Shown piece after piece: positions 1-12,124 of a stretch of 64,000 bases of DNA. The notes beneath the pieces were generated by a model. It saw only the letters and a list, made by a program, of their open reading frames with translations, ran no database searches and was not told where the DNA came from. The position numbers and the translations under genes are program-made. The stretch is from Pseudorasbora parva. Taxonomy: Eukaryota > Chordata > Actinopteri > Cypriniformes > Gobionidae. The stretch's first letter is position 1. The number at the start of each line of letters is the position of its first letter. Location of the stretch: the NCBI RefSeq assembly GCF_024679245.1, contig NC_090174.1:49859974-49923973 (forward strand), written 5' to 3'.

Positions 1-30
1 CAGCCTGGTTCATTACTCAAAACCGCAATC

Positions 31-1002
31 ATGGGTAAGACTGCCGACCTGACTGCTGTCCAGAAGGCCATCATTGACACCCTCAAGCGAGAGGGTAAGA
101 CACAGAAAAAAATTTCTGAACGAATAGGCTGTTCCCAGAGTGTTGTATCAAGGCACCTCAGTGGGAAGTCTGTGGGAAGGAAAAAGTGTGGCAAAAAACG
201 CTGCACAACGAGAAGAGGTGACCGGACCCTGAGGAAGATTGTGGAGAAGGACCGATTCCAGACCTTGGGGGACCTGCGGAAGCAGTGGAATGAGTCTGGA
301 GTAGAAACATCCAGAGCCACTGTGCACAGGCGTGTGCAGGAAATGGGCTACAGGTGCCACATTCCCCAGGTCAAGCCACTTTGGGCTACAGACCCACTGG
401 AGCACTGGACTTTTGCTCAGTGGTCCAAAGTATTTTTTTCGGATGAAAGCTAATTTTGCATGTCATTCGGAAATCAAGGAGCCAGAGTCTGGAGGAAGAC
501 TGGGGAGAAGGAAATGCCAAAATGCCTGAAGTCCAGTGTCAAGTACCCACAGTCAGTGATGGTCTGGGGTGCCATGTCAGCTGCTGGTGTTGGTCCACTG
601 TGTTTTATCAAGGGCAGGGTCAACGCAGCTAGCTATCAGGAGATATTGGAGCATTTCATGCTTCCAACTGCTAAAAAGCTTTATGGAGATGATCTCGTTT
701 TTCAGCACGACCTGGCACCTGATCACAGTGCCAAAACCACTGGTAAATGGTTAACTGACCATGGTATTACTGTGTTCAATTGTCCTGTCAACTCTCCTGA
801 CCTGAACCCCATAGAGAATCTGTGGGATATTGTGAAAAGAAAGTTGAAAGACGCAAGACCCAACACTCTGGATGAGCTTAAGGCCGCCATCGAAGCATCC
901 TGGGCCTCCATAACACCTCAGCAGTGCCACAGGCTGATTGCCTCCATGCCACGCCGCATTGAAGCAGTCATTTCTGCAAAAGGATTCCTGACCAAGTATT
1001 GA
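31..1002 (+). pseudogene. Tc1-like transposase, interrupted by one in-frame stop
   Basis: DNA-binding and DDE cut-and-paste transposase of the Tc1 family, which would cut at TA sites in the nucleus. The frame opens at ATG 31 and closes at 1002 (323 sense codons plus one internal stop), close to the family's usual 330-345. Two helix-turn-helix units fill roughly the first 110 residues (KTQKKISERIGCSQSVVSRH is visible). The catalytic triad is present: D138 in FFSDES, D227 in QHDLAPDH and E262 in LNPIENLW, with 34 residues between the last two (DD34E). The only lesion I see is TAA at 451-453, immediately after SDES; the same frame resumes at once. In related proteins this position is usually lysine, so a single base change probably caused it. 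Not functional as read. Confidence 0.9.
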
Positions 1003-1013
1003 GTGCATAATTG

Positions 1014-1303
1014 AACATAATTATTTGAAGGTTGACTTTTTTTGTATTAAAACCACTTCTTTTATTGGTTCGGATGAAATATGCTAATTTTTTGAGATAG
1101 GAATTTGGGGTTTTCATGAGCTGTATGGCAAAATCAGTATCAGTATTAAAACAATAAAAGACCTGAAATATTTCAGTTGGTGTGCAATGAATCTAAAATA
1201 TATTAAAATGTAATTTTTATCATTATATTATGGAAAATAATGAACTTTTATCACATATGTTAATATTTTTTGAGAATGAACTGAAGTTTTTGAGAATGAA
1301 CTG
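1014..1303 (+). repeat. Right terminal repeat of the Tc1-like element
   Basis: AT-rich non-coding arm after the transposase stop. It holds an inner copy of the motif near 1076-1100 and an outer copy near 1245-1275, about 170 bp apart, as expected for IR/DR-type transposase binding sites. The left arm is not in the window, so inverted pairing cannot be shown here. Confidence 0.7.
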
Positions 1304-2864
1304 AATATATATATTAATATATATTAATATTTGGGATGCTCTCGGATTATTTTCCCAAAAAACAACTGATGCTCCTTAACCGATTATTAACTGTTAACTG
1401 ATAAGATTGAATTGGCATTGCATAAAAATATAATTGACGAGTGTCTGTTGCCCATTAAAAATACTTTTTCATGTGTTTTTATTGTGCACACAGCAGAACA
1501 TATAGAACAGCTCAACTACAGAACCTAAATTCACACTAGTGCCCTGCTTTTATGCCCGAACCCAAGTCGGGACCCGACTTTTTTACGCCCCTCGGCGTAA
1601 CAGAAAAAGTGCTTACTGAAATATAAAATATGTGCTTTGTAACCATGAAGAATTTTTTCATGCTCAAACAGCAATTTTACACATTAAAAAAGTTGACAAG
1701 CATAATGCGTATATTCATAATTTTGCAGTATAAATGTATGCATACATAGTTTAATTTTAAAGACATTTTTGTAAGACACTTTTGTACAATTAAAAGTTTT
1801 GCTTCTGCGTTAGGGTACCACTTGAAGTCCTGAAGCAAAGCCAGTTGAGAACCACTGGTCTTCATCAGCGTTGTATACCACGCTAATAAAGATAAATGAA
1901 TGTACAGCTCTTATTCAAATAAGCCACATTCTCACCTTCATATGAGAAAATGAATCAATCTGTGAACAGAGCAAATCATTCATTAACCACAAAACAGCCT
2001 GTTTAATGAAGGACCTTGGGTTTAGGGAAGTGCCATCAAGTGCACATCAGCCTGCCATCACCTGACCAACACCTCAACAAGCCTTGTGATTGTCTTAATA
2101 TATCCAGACTGGCAGAACTCACACCTGATCACTCATAAATCCACCTCATACATTTTTATGGCATGTTCCCATTCCTCTCTTTCTTTCTTTATCTCTCTCG
2201 TTCCTTCTCTCTCAGCTGCTTTAGTAATGGGCTACATCAATCCTTTCTTACCCTCGAATAGAAATGTAAATTTCTGTCTGCCTATTAATTTCTGTTAACC
2301 CAGGAGGCGTTGGGCTCATTAATCGTGACCAGGGGCAGGGCTCCTTGATAGCTGCGAGTGATGAAACGCACAGTGTGAGGGCAGATGGGGGGTCCAGATA
2401 ACTGAGGACTACATATGTACAGATGACAAGGGGGTTCAGGAGCAGTGTCAATAGCTGTAGCAGCAGGAAGCACTAAATAGTCTTTAGATTTCCAAACACA
2501 GAGAACAAGGCATATATAGTGTACAATGGGGCTAAAGTCTCCTTTGATTTTGTTCCCTCTAAACTACTGTTGACTCGGCACTTTCCAAAACCTCTGATTT
2601 TCAAGGTGCACGTGGAAATGTGTCTGATCTTTGATGCGATTACTTGCAGCAGCGCAAAGTTGATTCTATGCTCATTTGATCTAATATTTGATGTTTTTAA
2701 AAATGTTGTAGATTTAAGTAGTAAATAAGAATCTCTTAAATTATTGAATATATTTTGAAACAAAAGTCTTGTTAATGTTTCCCTGTTAATGTTAGGAAAC
2801 TTTTGTAGAAATGTATTTTTTACATATTTGTTAAACATGTCATTATGTCCTGACAGTAGAATAT
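1304..2864. other. Gene-free AT-rich stretch
   Basis: No ORF with recognisable domains and no splice-consistent exon seen. Short open frames on the minus strand (for example around 2473-2961) have low-complexity, domain-free translations. I see no repeat pair here that I can name. Confidence 0.5.
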
Positions 2865-3872
2865 GAGACAGATTATCTGTGGAAAAAAACCAAGCTCCTC
2901 TGGCTCCTCCCAGTGGTCCTATTGCCATTTGCAGAAATACACAGCTCCCGGTAAGAAACAACCAATAGGAGCCAGGAGGAGTGTCTTAGCAGTGTCAATC
3001 AAGCTTGTGTGCGCTGATCACACCCCTCTCATGCGATCTCATGTTTAAATTCAAGATTACCGGTGTGCTGCAGCTTTGATTATGGCTGACAATCCAACAA
3101 TAACAATCCAAACTGCCAATTCCTCAAGTGGCACCTGCTCATAAACTAAAGACGGGTAAACGGAAAAAGACAGATGACGATGATAAAAAACACAAAAGAG
3201 AGAATTCTATAGAGCCTTAAAAACGAGGGTAAATATCGAAGCGGCTTTTCCAAGGTGGAGGGAGCTATAGCCTACTTTACGTGTCCTAAAAGGATTAAAA
3301 AACATTGCAGAGTTAGCCAGATTTCTGCTTGACAAGTAAGTATCCCTGCTTGATTTGTTTAATTTTTTAAGAAGTACATTACACAACTGTCTAAAAACTA
3401 GCCCCATAACATTCATATAAAATGTCACGCACTGTCACTGTGCAATGCAACTATTGAAACCTATAATTGACTGGCTTGTCAAGTTGCTGAAATAATGTAC
3501 TGGTAAACCTGATTTAGCATTACATATCAATAGAATACTTTAACGTTAGTTACCGTTATATTTTCTTAGTAGCTATTTATTACTTATAGAAATAATCCAA
3601 CGTCATATAGAAACATTACATGTATTGCAAAATACGTAATGTTGTGAGGACCAAGTTTGTAGTCATTCATATTGGTGATGTTTCGTCCATACCAGCGAAT
3701 GTGCCATAACTGTTTATCCATGTTCACGACAGGCTCCGCTTTGATGGTGGAGGAGCTGTGGAGGGAGAGCTGTAGCGCAGCCGAGAGCGAGGGGAGTGAC
3801 CTGTGAGTTGTGCTTGTTCAAATTCTCAGGCTAAGTCAACGTTTTCTAAAAACTCCCTACTGCAGCTTTAAA
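2865..3872. repeat. Probable non-autonomous DNA repeat
   Basis: The left part (CTCCTCTGGCTCCTCCC and following) and the right edge (CTCCCTACTGCAGCTTTAAAG, about 3853-3872) look like dispersed fish repeats from memory. No long ORF. The boundaries are not proven: I cannot identify a target-site duplication. It may be two adjacent repeats rather than one. Confidence 0.4.
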
Positions 3873-3970
3873 GCAACAGTTTTTCATTAACAGAAACATA
3901 TGTAAAAGTATGGTGGTGGGGTATTTTACTGTTGGGGCAAAAGGCAACATATTTTAAATGTTAAATGTCA

Positions 3971-4071
3971 TGTCAACAAATGTAAAAGTCAGCCGGCTGT
4001 TTTTATTATCATGTTAAATATGATATTTAACATGATAATAAACAGCCGGCTGACTTTTCCATTTGTTGACA
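3971..4071. repeat. 101-bp near-perfect palindrome
   Basis: The left arm 3971-4021 and right arm 4023-4071 are reverse complements with about one spacer base (4022) and a few mismatches/indels. The core AGTCAGCCGGCTG occurs in both arms. The arms could extrude as a hairpin of about 50 bp. It looks like a compact fold-back element or the remnant of one. Confidence 0.85.
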
Positions 4072-5744
4072 AGATTAGATTCAGATTGTAAGTATCATAT
4101 ATTAAGTTGGGTGTCCACCTTACAGATAAGCATATTTATAATGAAACCATCATATTTAAAAATGTGATATTAAAATGTGATATTCCTCAAAATCTTTATC
4201 TTCGTCAGAAACATAAGGTTGGATGCATAATCTCTCTATGATTGACAGTATACGGTAGATGTGTTTCTGTCATTGCGCAGTGAAACAGCCAATCAGAGCT
4301 GAACTCCACATTAATATTCATGACCCTTCTAAATAAGGCAAAAACAGAGCATTACATCATTAGAGACAATTTCTGGGGTTGTAAATTGACCTGTAAAACA
4401 GTATCTGGACAATTTTAACAATTAAATAAGTCATACCAGAGAACAATTTAAAATATTGCTTCAACTCATTCTAGGGCACCTTTAATAATAATAATAATAA
4501 TAAAGATATCATAAAACTAATCCATCAGTTTAAATAAATGAGGAGAAATAAATATCCATGAGTCCACCAGTTTAGTCCAATTTTTTTTAAGAGACTTTAA
4601 AGAAAAGACTTTAGAGACTTTGCTTTAAATGCCTAAATTCCGGTTCATCATAATATATTTACATATTTTTGCCTGCTTTCTTAATGCATTTTTAGTCATA
4701 AGCATCTCTGAATACGACCCTGTTTATACCTGTATTTAGTACTGACCATTTGTGATCGGACTCAAGATGTTGATTCCTGTTGTAAACAGGGCCAAAGACT
4801 CATTTTATTACATCCATTTATCAAGCATATTCTCAGTGGTCCTTAAACAAATGATTAGTATCAAACACCCGGTTAGAACATGTAATGGGAAACATTTAGA
4901 CTGCTTTTAGCAGAGAGATGACACCAGCAGGGGGCTAATAGATCGAAAGCCTTTATGACTGCATTCGCTATGATCTTGCTTGTGAAATCACATGATGAAA
5001 AGCATAATTTTAATGTAGTGGATATTATTAAACCACTGAAGTGTCTGTCTCTCCACTTTTAACTTCTGATGGTCCAACAGCAAACCCGATGGCACAATTG
5101 AGATTCTAAATCAAAACAACACAGATGCCTGATTCACTTTCCAGAACATTTTCCCACACAATTACTGAAACCCAAGACGTGATGACTACTAAAGTAGCTC
5201 ATATTTCCGATCCAATTCTGAGAGCCTCTCTCTCCCTCTATGAAATCATGCTGGAAGAGAGAATCTGAATTGAGTTTTGATATGTGTGCCAGTGAGCTGA
5301 TCCACAGATGACATCCACAGCACACAAGAGCCATTCCAGCTTAACAAAGACAGACCAACAACTCCTCTCGTCTAGAGCTGTCTGACAGGACAGAGCATGC
5401 CACATACACTGCCAGCCTGCCACTCAACATACTCCGACAGCATGGATTTGGCTAGATATAAAATACAATATGCAGAGTTGTGTGTGGGCTTTTTGTAAGT
5501 GTAGTTTGATCATTACTCAACAAGAATGAAATATTAATACAAGTCATTAACACTAAATGTTATGCAATCATCTCGAGTGCCTAGTCATCCATGTATGACC
5601 TTGAACATTGACGATTGTGTATGTGGAAATCTGTTCTTGTTTGCAATGCTTTCAGTCAAGTTTCTGTACAATAGAGCCTTGAAACGTAAATGTAAAAAGA
5701 GCGATAGATGCATTGACATCAAAGCGTTTGTCAGTTCGAAACAT
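4072..5744. other. No gene seen
   Basis: Mostly AT-rich. About 4240-4480 has the look of a dispersed repeat (CCAATCAGAGCTGA and a polyA-like TAATAATAATAA end near 4484-4502). The remainder shows no convincing exon, RNA gene or repeat boundary. Confidence 0.45.
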
Positions 5745-5753
5745 GAACTTCAC

Positions 5754-6536
5754 TAGCCTGACGTGGTCATACTCAATTATATTCAGAATATGAGTCTGAA
5801 ACGGCTCCATTGAGCTGTGATTATGGGGCGTGTTTCAACCGAACCGGGGAAGACATCAATTGGATAGAGCTACAACCAATCAGAGCAACAAATAGACGCA
5901 TAGTCAAATGTCAACAGAGCTTAACTGCACTGTGTTGCCAAGTCCGCGTTTTTTCCCACGGGTTGTTTTCTATGTCCGCGGGTTGAAGCGACTATTATGT
6001 GATATATAGACCCATGAGTGCGAATTTTAGCAGGCAACCTTGCCAAAATAACACACATTTTACCCCCCAAACGCCATTTTTTCCCTGGAGAACCCCCTGA
6101 GAAGCTATTGTTTAGGGCTAGTAGTTGGCAGGTTTTGTTGTAAAAATTTGGCAACCCTGTCTGCACGCGTGCTGAAATCAGGCTGGAATACACGATCTTT
6201 GCCGGCGTTGTAAAAAAAAACATAATTTAATGATACACAGAGTACTTACCCAACATGATCATCATTTCTGAGAGAAATTGTGAAGGTGAATGCATATACA
6301 AACAAGCTCTCCGTTTAGGATTCGAACAAATATAATCCAAGCCCCTTTGATGACGTGATGATTACGTTACTGTTGATCATCTGTCCGTCATCGTCTAAAG
6401 CCCGTCCTGATGATTTCATTGGTCCGAACAGTTTCTGTTTGGAGATAATTACTCCTCTATGGATCGAGGCCAGACCGAACTGAAACCCAACCTAAAAATT
6501 TTGTGGGCAGGGCTAAGTTCGCTGGCATTTAGGCTA
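5754..6536 (+). mobile_element. TAGCCT-ended non-autonomous transposon, copy A
   Basis: Begins TAGCCTG and ends AGGCTA (inverted hexamer ends). It is flanked by a perfect 9-bp direct repeat GAACTTCAC at 5745-5753 and 6537-6545. No transposase ORF in 783 bp. A diverged, longer copy lies in the opposite orientation at 56079-57558. The 9-bp duplication and very short termini fit Mutator-like (MULE) non-autonomous elements better than hAT (8 bp), but the superfamily call is inference. Confidence 0.85.
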
Positions 6537-6810
6537 GAACTTCACTATTATATAGAAATGTTGGCTTAAACATGCATAGAGTTGATTCTTATCATGAATA
6601 AGTTTACATGCAAGAAAAATGTTTCTGCGAGGTGATATGGCAAATCATCAAAAAGTGATGATAATGATAAAATCTGGAATTTAAACTCTCAAAAATTGTT
6701 TTCTCTTTTTTTCAGGTTTATGCGACCGTGGACCACAAAACCACAGGTATATTTGTGGCAAAGGCCAGCAATACATTTTTCGTTTATGCCAAAAATCATT
6801 AGGATATTAA

Positions 6811-8542
6811 AACCATAGCAGTCTGTAGTGTTTCCTTTTTGTCACCATCTCTGTTCAAAATCTGCAATTGCAGTTATTCGCGGAATTATCAACTTTATGC
6901 AAGTTGAACTTTACGGCACAGTGTGAGGAATCCAATGTTTTGAGGAGAATGTGCGGCTGTCAGGAGAAGGGCTGTCAGTCACCGTGGTGTGGATACTGTC
7001 ATTCAGAATCACAGATCCTACTGTATGAAAGTATGACCAACATAAGAATGTCATCTGAACAAGTAAGTAGCTAACATTCAATTCTGTTCTGACCATGAGG
7101 GGAAAAGCATTGCAATAAATCACTGATTAAATCTAACGATCGCTTATCACGTCAAACTGAGCAAATTATGCTTTGTTTTCTAATTGTTAATGTTAACAAC
7201 ATCAGCATTGCGTGACTACATTAATGTGTATTAGGGCCACCTGTAGTTCAGTTTCCATTTCTATGCAGTCTCATTTCTAATTGTCATATTATACCAACAA
7301 ATTAATGTGAAGAAGTGAAATGCTTACTCATAGCTAGCACACAATAATTGATATACCGTGATGCACATAGCAAAACGAGAAAGCCACAACAGAAAAAAAT
7401 CTGTATCTGTATGAATTAAACGAACGAGTGTGCTTGTTACATAATTTAACCATTAATGTCTTACCTTTCCAGAAGATAAAAAAGCTGATTCAAAACACTC
7501 CAGTTCACTCCACTTTTCAAAAGCACTTTTTATCCTTGTTTTCGCATGGGCCTGGTTGAAGTCTCTTTTTTTCTGTAGCCACATGGAGTTACAGGGAGAA
7601 CAGGTAAAGAAGGTGCAGGATTTTAAGTACTTAGGTTCAACAGTCCAGAGCGATGGGGAGTGTGGAAAAGAGGTGAAGAAGCGTGTGCAGGAAGGTTGGA
7701 ATGGATGGAGAAAAGTGTCAGGTCTGTTGTGTGATCAGAGTACCAGCAAGAATGAAAAGCAAAGTGTACAGGACAGTAGTGAGACCAGCGATGTTGTATG
7801 GTTTGGAGACAGTTGCACTGAGGAAAAGACAGGAGGAAGAGCTAGAGGTAGCAGAGCTGAAGATGTTGAGGTTCTTTGGGAGTGACGAGGATGGATAGGA
7901 TCAGGAATGAGTACATCAGAGGGACAGCACATGTGAGATGTTTTGGAGACAAAGTTAGAGAGGCCAAGTTGAGATGGTTTGGAAATGTTCACAGGAGGGA
8001 GAGTGAATATATCGGTAAAAGGATGCTGAGGTTAGAGCTGCCATCAGGAGGTCAAGAGGAAGACCAAAGAGGAGGTTTATGGATGTAGTGAAGGAGGACA
8101 TGAAGGAAGTCGGTCTAAGAGAAGAGGATACAGAGGATAGGCCTAGATGGAGGAAGATGATTCGCTGTGGTGACCCCTGAAGGGAACAGCCGAAAGAAGA
8201 CGACGACGACTCCAAAGTCTTTTTCATTTTACGACGTAAATGTAAAATGAATCATGAACCTTTCTGATTCCACCATCCCACCTCCACATCTGCACACACG
8301 ATATAGCCTACTAACCAGGACACCTTCTTTATGTGTACATGTGACGTAATGACGCAAAGATATGCTCGAATTTCCTGCGGAAATCCACCAGTACCACCTG
8401 GAATTAAAACATTATTTACAAACTTAACATTAGAAATCGAGCTAAGGTTAGCGAATAGTTTTGAACAACACTGGCTGGTTATATACTTGCTCAAATTTGT
8501 TTTGGAAAATATTTAACCCAAAAAAAGTTACAGACAGCAGCT
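6811..8542. mobile_element. TTAA-flanked insertion nested in the surrounding element
   Basis: TTAA is present at 6807-6810 and 8543-8546, and the host repeat reads continuously across one TTAA. Inner ends share a GTCTGTA motif in inverted orientation (6821-6827, and its complement near 8529-8535). TTAA duplication is typical of piggyBac and Kolobok elements. No transposase seen. A LINE fragment lies inside, so it either captured or later received it. Confidence 0.6.
7575..8215 (+). pseudogene. 3' end of a non-LTR retrotransposon reverse transcriptase ORF, frameshifted
   Basis: C-terminal part of a LINE polyprotein downstream of the reverse-transcriptase core. Recognisable blocks lie in three frames: VQDFKYLGSTVQSDGE (7616 onward), then MKSKVYRTVVRPAMLYGLET (from about 7752), then MDRIRNEYIRGTAHV and LRWFGNVHRRESEYIG (from about 7888). 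So at least two frameshifts separate them. The end reads CGCTGTGGTGACCCC followed by a short GAC-type simple tail near 8195-8212, as in LINE 3' ends. No endonuclease or YADD box is left: it is strongly 5'-truncated and dead. The clade is not assigned. Confidence 0.8.
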
Positions 8543-8867
8543 TTAAGTAAAGATTATGTTCCATGAAGATATTTAGAAAAAATCCTACCATAAATATATC
8601 AAAAAAAATATTATTTGTAGTAATGTGCAATGCTAAGAACTTCATTTGGACAACTTTAAAGGCAATTGTCTCAATATTTAGATTTTTCAATATAACATTT
8701 TTCTTTTAGCACCCTCAGATTCCAGATTTCCACATAGTTGTAGCTATAATGGCCAAATATTGTCCTATCCTAACAAACCATACATCAGTGAAAAGCTTAT
8801 TTATTATTTCATGACATCAATTTACAAAAACTGACCTTTATGACTGGTTTTGTCGTCCAGGGTCACA

Positions 8868-10404
8868 TATGAGGACTGTTGTTGTTTAGATGGAGCAGAC
8901 TCCATCTTTTTTTTTTTTTTTTTTTGACCTCTCTTTCATCATTTTGATTGATTGGCCTGAGTTTATTTGAGCAGAACATATAAAAGTGACAGAAAACACC
9001 TATGCAAGCCTCTGACTGTGTAAACTTGTGCACATATTTATGTGGACAAACTTTCCTTTTAAAAGCCTCGCTGTGGACAAGCTGTGAGTAAATTTCTTTT
9101 ACATTTCTTTTACTGTGCCTTCTGTGGCTCTCTTGCTCCCTCTTGTGGTCTAGTCTTAAAGTTCAATCCCGTCTTAGTTTTATTTTTAAAGGCACCTTGT
9201 TTTGTAGAAATTATACTTTTCTGCCATTCTCATTGAATTCTAATGTTTGGCTGTGGCTGCATATATTTTTTGCAGCAACCTCACATTTAATCAAAGGATT
9301 ATTGGAAAGAGCTGTGTTCAAACAGTCATACACCAGTGGAAACCAGCAAACACAGATGCACGCCAGTGAAGCGCATCCGATTTCACCCTAATCTCCGCCT
9401 CATCTTTGCTCATTCTCTTCTGCGACCTTTAATGCTCTGTCTATATTATGACACGCACAAGGCATTTGATACAAAACACACACACATCTATCACCAAAAC
9501 ATGCCTAAATGCTCACTGAGTGGATCCTTTCACAGAATCATTCATTTTGTACCAAAACACAGATATTCTCTGACCTAATACCTTCTTGTTTCCAAAATGC
9601 AGCCACCTAGCAGAAATGAAGATGAGGACATGTGACTGATTTTGCAAAGCAGAACATGTTCTTGGATTCACCTCAGGTAGTCCCTACTACCAATATTTCT
9701 TGTGGTCGTAGTTGTGACTGAATATCGCCTGTATTTTCTCCTGTAAAATGATTTTTTTTAGCAGGGACGCTGACTAACACGTGGATGTGCACTTATAGAG
9801 TTGTTTGGAGAGCTTTTTATTCATAATGACAATTTGTAGGCTGACTTGCATATCTTGGTCTTGGTCAACACTTTTTATCAATTGAACACATCCTTCCTGT
9901 ATAAGTATTCATTTTTTCCCAAATGTTTTTTTTTTTTAAAAGTAAAAAAAAAAGTATTTTCTATTTTAAATAAATGCTGTTTTAAACTTTTTATTCATCA
10001 AAGAATCCTGAAAAATTATTACAGGTTACAAAAAAAAAAAAAAAAATTAAGCAGCACAACTATTTCCAACATTGATAATAAATCAGCATATTAAAATGAT
10101 TTCTGAAGTATTGTGAGTTATGATTCTGCCATCACAGAAATAATTTACATTTTAAAGTATATTAAAATAGAAAACCATTATTTTAAATTGTAATATTATT
10201 TCACAACATTGCAGTTTTTTTCTGTATTTTTGATCAAATAATTAAGCCTGGAATAAAACTATGGCCCTGTCCAGAAATGGTAGGCTACACTTCATATGCA
10301 CTTTCGGTCTTGTGAACTTACAATGGCTGCCGCGTGGGCGTCCGTTAAATTCATGAGTCCCATTTGTCATTTTTGGTCTCAGAAGGGTGCTCACGAGCAC
10401 CCCC
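8868..10404. other. No gene; AT-rich with poly-T and poly-A tracts
   Basis: Contains a T-run near 8908-8925, an A/T-rich block 9920-10050 with an A-run near 10029-10046, and no domain-bearing ORF. The segment about 10260-10400 (CGTGGGCGTCCGTTAAATTC) looks like part of a dispersed repeat running into the next feature. Confidence 0.45.
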
Positions 10405-12124
10405 TTTGCGGTCAAAGAAAGGCCTCCATTGGCAGCATTGACATTTCCTCTTTCAAGACCCATAAAAAGTACTAAAAACACAGTTAAAAAGTCCATCTCT
10501 CTACAGTAATTGTACAATAATTTTATGAAACAATAACTTTGACCCCACGAACCTCCATGAGTCGCATGAGCAAGAATTAGGGCTGTTGACGTTAACGCGC
10601 TGAAGCATGTGATTCATTTAAAGTCGTTAACATGTTAAAATAATTTACCGCAAATAACCGCAAATAATAATTTACAGCAAAACGCAAATAAATTACAGAA
10701 ATACGTGAAGCTGCGACATTATAATTTACATCACACAGTCGATCATAGAAGTCGGGAGTTTATCACAACCCTTGTAGGAGGACATTACCATTCTAACTAT
10801 TATACTATAAACCGAATCTGTGTTTGTGATTTTAAGCCATTAAAATCTGGGAAAGTGTTTAGTGATCCAGTAATCTGATTCATTCAAACAGTCCAAAACA
10901 GTGCTACTGTAAAGAAGGCCAGGCTGATTATGGCTACATGCAGACACATCAGAGAGAATAGAGACTTAGTGCGTTTTTAGTGAATTGTTGATTTCAGTGT
11001 ATGCTTTGCTTTAAAACACGAGCTCTGTCGTATTATGCGATTGTTTCTGAAGAGCGCAATTTTGGTGTCGTAGGCCTACAGTAAGCGCGTGAGGATCTGT
11101 TATATTGATGCACAGAGAATATGTGTGCGCGCTCTCAGTCACTGATCTCACACAGCATCATGTACATTTCAGTACATTAACATTGTTTCCACACACAAGG
11201 ATAATGTTTATTTGTCATGTGTGAACGTTAGTGAGGACCGGTTCGCGAATGAATAGTTCGTTTGAACCGGTTCACCAAATCGGACTATCTCGTTGTTGTT
11301 GCTCTCTACACATACTATACTGTGATGAATTCTGTAAAGGTTCTTAGTAAAAAAAAATTTCATGGGTGCTTAGGTGTGTACTAATTTATTATATAATAGA
11401 ATTACATGGACTCCTTATATTTGGCTTCCCTTTGGAGTCTCCAGTGATCCTTGAAGCTTGCAGACAATACAGTTTTGTGTAGGCTAATGTTTACTTTAGT
11501 TATAGCAAATTATGACAAAATTAATGTGTTTAAGATAAATGGCAACTGCTTAATTTCAAAATAAGCATACAATTAATCGCACAACACAGATGCGATTAAT
11601 CGAGATAAAAAATTAAAAAAAAAATCTATTGTCAGCCCTAGCAAGAATATGATGTAGTGCCAGCGGAAGTGAGAAACTTTGTTTACAAGCAAAGAAAGGC
11701 ACTCTGTATCTAAGCTGTTGAATTCTACATTGATTGTGCTTTAGGTCTTGGCGTAATACTCAAAATTGTGCTAAAGTGTGCATTTCCTGGTTGCCCAAAT
11801 GCCGACTCTATGAACTATTTAGTTGTTGTTGTTGTTGGTGATGGTGGTGTTTTTTGCAAACAAAAACTATTTTTGTCGCTTTATAAATTTTTTGTAGAGC
11901 CACTGTAGTGAGATGGACTTTTTAACAACCTCTTTAGCACCTTTTATGGGTCTTTAGAGAGGAAATGATATTGCTGCCAATGGAGGCCTTTCTGAGCCAC
12001 CATATTTCAACAAAAAATATCTTAATTTGTGTTCTGAAGATGAACAAAGGTCTTAAGGTGTCGATCGACATTAGGGTAAGTAATTAATGACAGAATTTTA
12101 TTTTTGGGTTGAACTAACCCTTTA
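10405..12124. repeat. Fold-back type repeat with inverted arms and a hAT in its loop
   Basis: Arm 10405-10520 (AAAGGCCTCCATTGGCAGCA and following) has a reverse-complement counterpart at about 11890-12000. The right side ends in AACTAACCCTTTA at 12112-12124; the same end occurs inverted at 63826-64000. The left terminus is not clear. A complete hAT-type element (10578-11640) sits between the arms and is younger. Confidence 0.6.
10578..11640. mobile_element. Non-autonomous hAT element (TAGGGCTG ends)
   Basis: Ends TAGGGCTGTTGAC and GTCAGCCCTA form an inverted pair. It is flanked by a perfect 8-bp duplication GCAAGAAT at 10570-10577 and 11641-11648, diagnostic of hAT insertion. Inside are inverted subterminal motifs (GTTAACGCG left, GCGATTAATCGAG right). 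There is no transposase ORF in 1063 bp, so it depends on a hAT transposase elsewhere. Confidence 0.9.

Larger units (their letters stand above)
1..1303 (+). mobile_element. Tc1-like DNA transposon, left end outside window
   Basis: Tc1/mariner element. The transposase frame begins at 31, so the left terminal repeat lies beyond the window start. On the right is a long terminal region with two direct copies of a TTTTTTGAGA-containing motif (about 1090-1100 and 1266-1275), the IR/DR layout known for fish Tc1 elements. The exact right end is uncertain because the last motif is tandemly duplicated (about 1268-1301) before an AT-rich stretch. Relics of other Tc1 families occur elsewhere in the window but are clearly different sequences. 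Confidence 0.85.
6721..8867. mobile_element. Non-autonomous element with GACC-GGACCAC ends, split by an insertion
   Basis: The left end at 6721 (GTGGACCACAAAACCA) and right end up to 8867 (TGGTTTTGTCGTCCAGGGTC) are inverted copies. TA dinucleotides flank both ends, which suggests a TA target. The left arm runs to about 6810 and the right part resumes at 8547. The 1.7 kb between is a later insertion at TTAA. The sequence matches a dispersed zebrafish-type repeat from memory. Confidence 0.65.

Noticed and set aside
2473..2961. 162-codon minus-strand frame
   Set aside because: No domain, no splice or promoter context, and partly over a dispersed repeat.
6868..7074. Cysteine-rich 68-codon frame
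   Set aside because: Lies inside a TTAA-flanked non-autonomous insertion; no match to a known motif.
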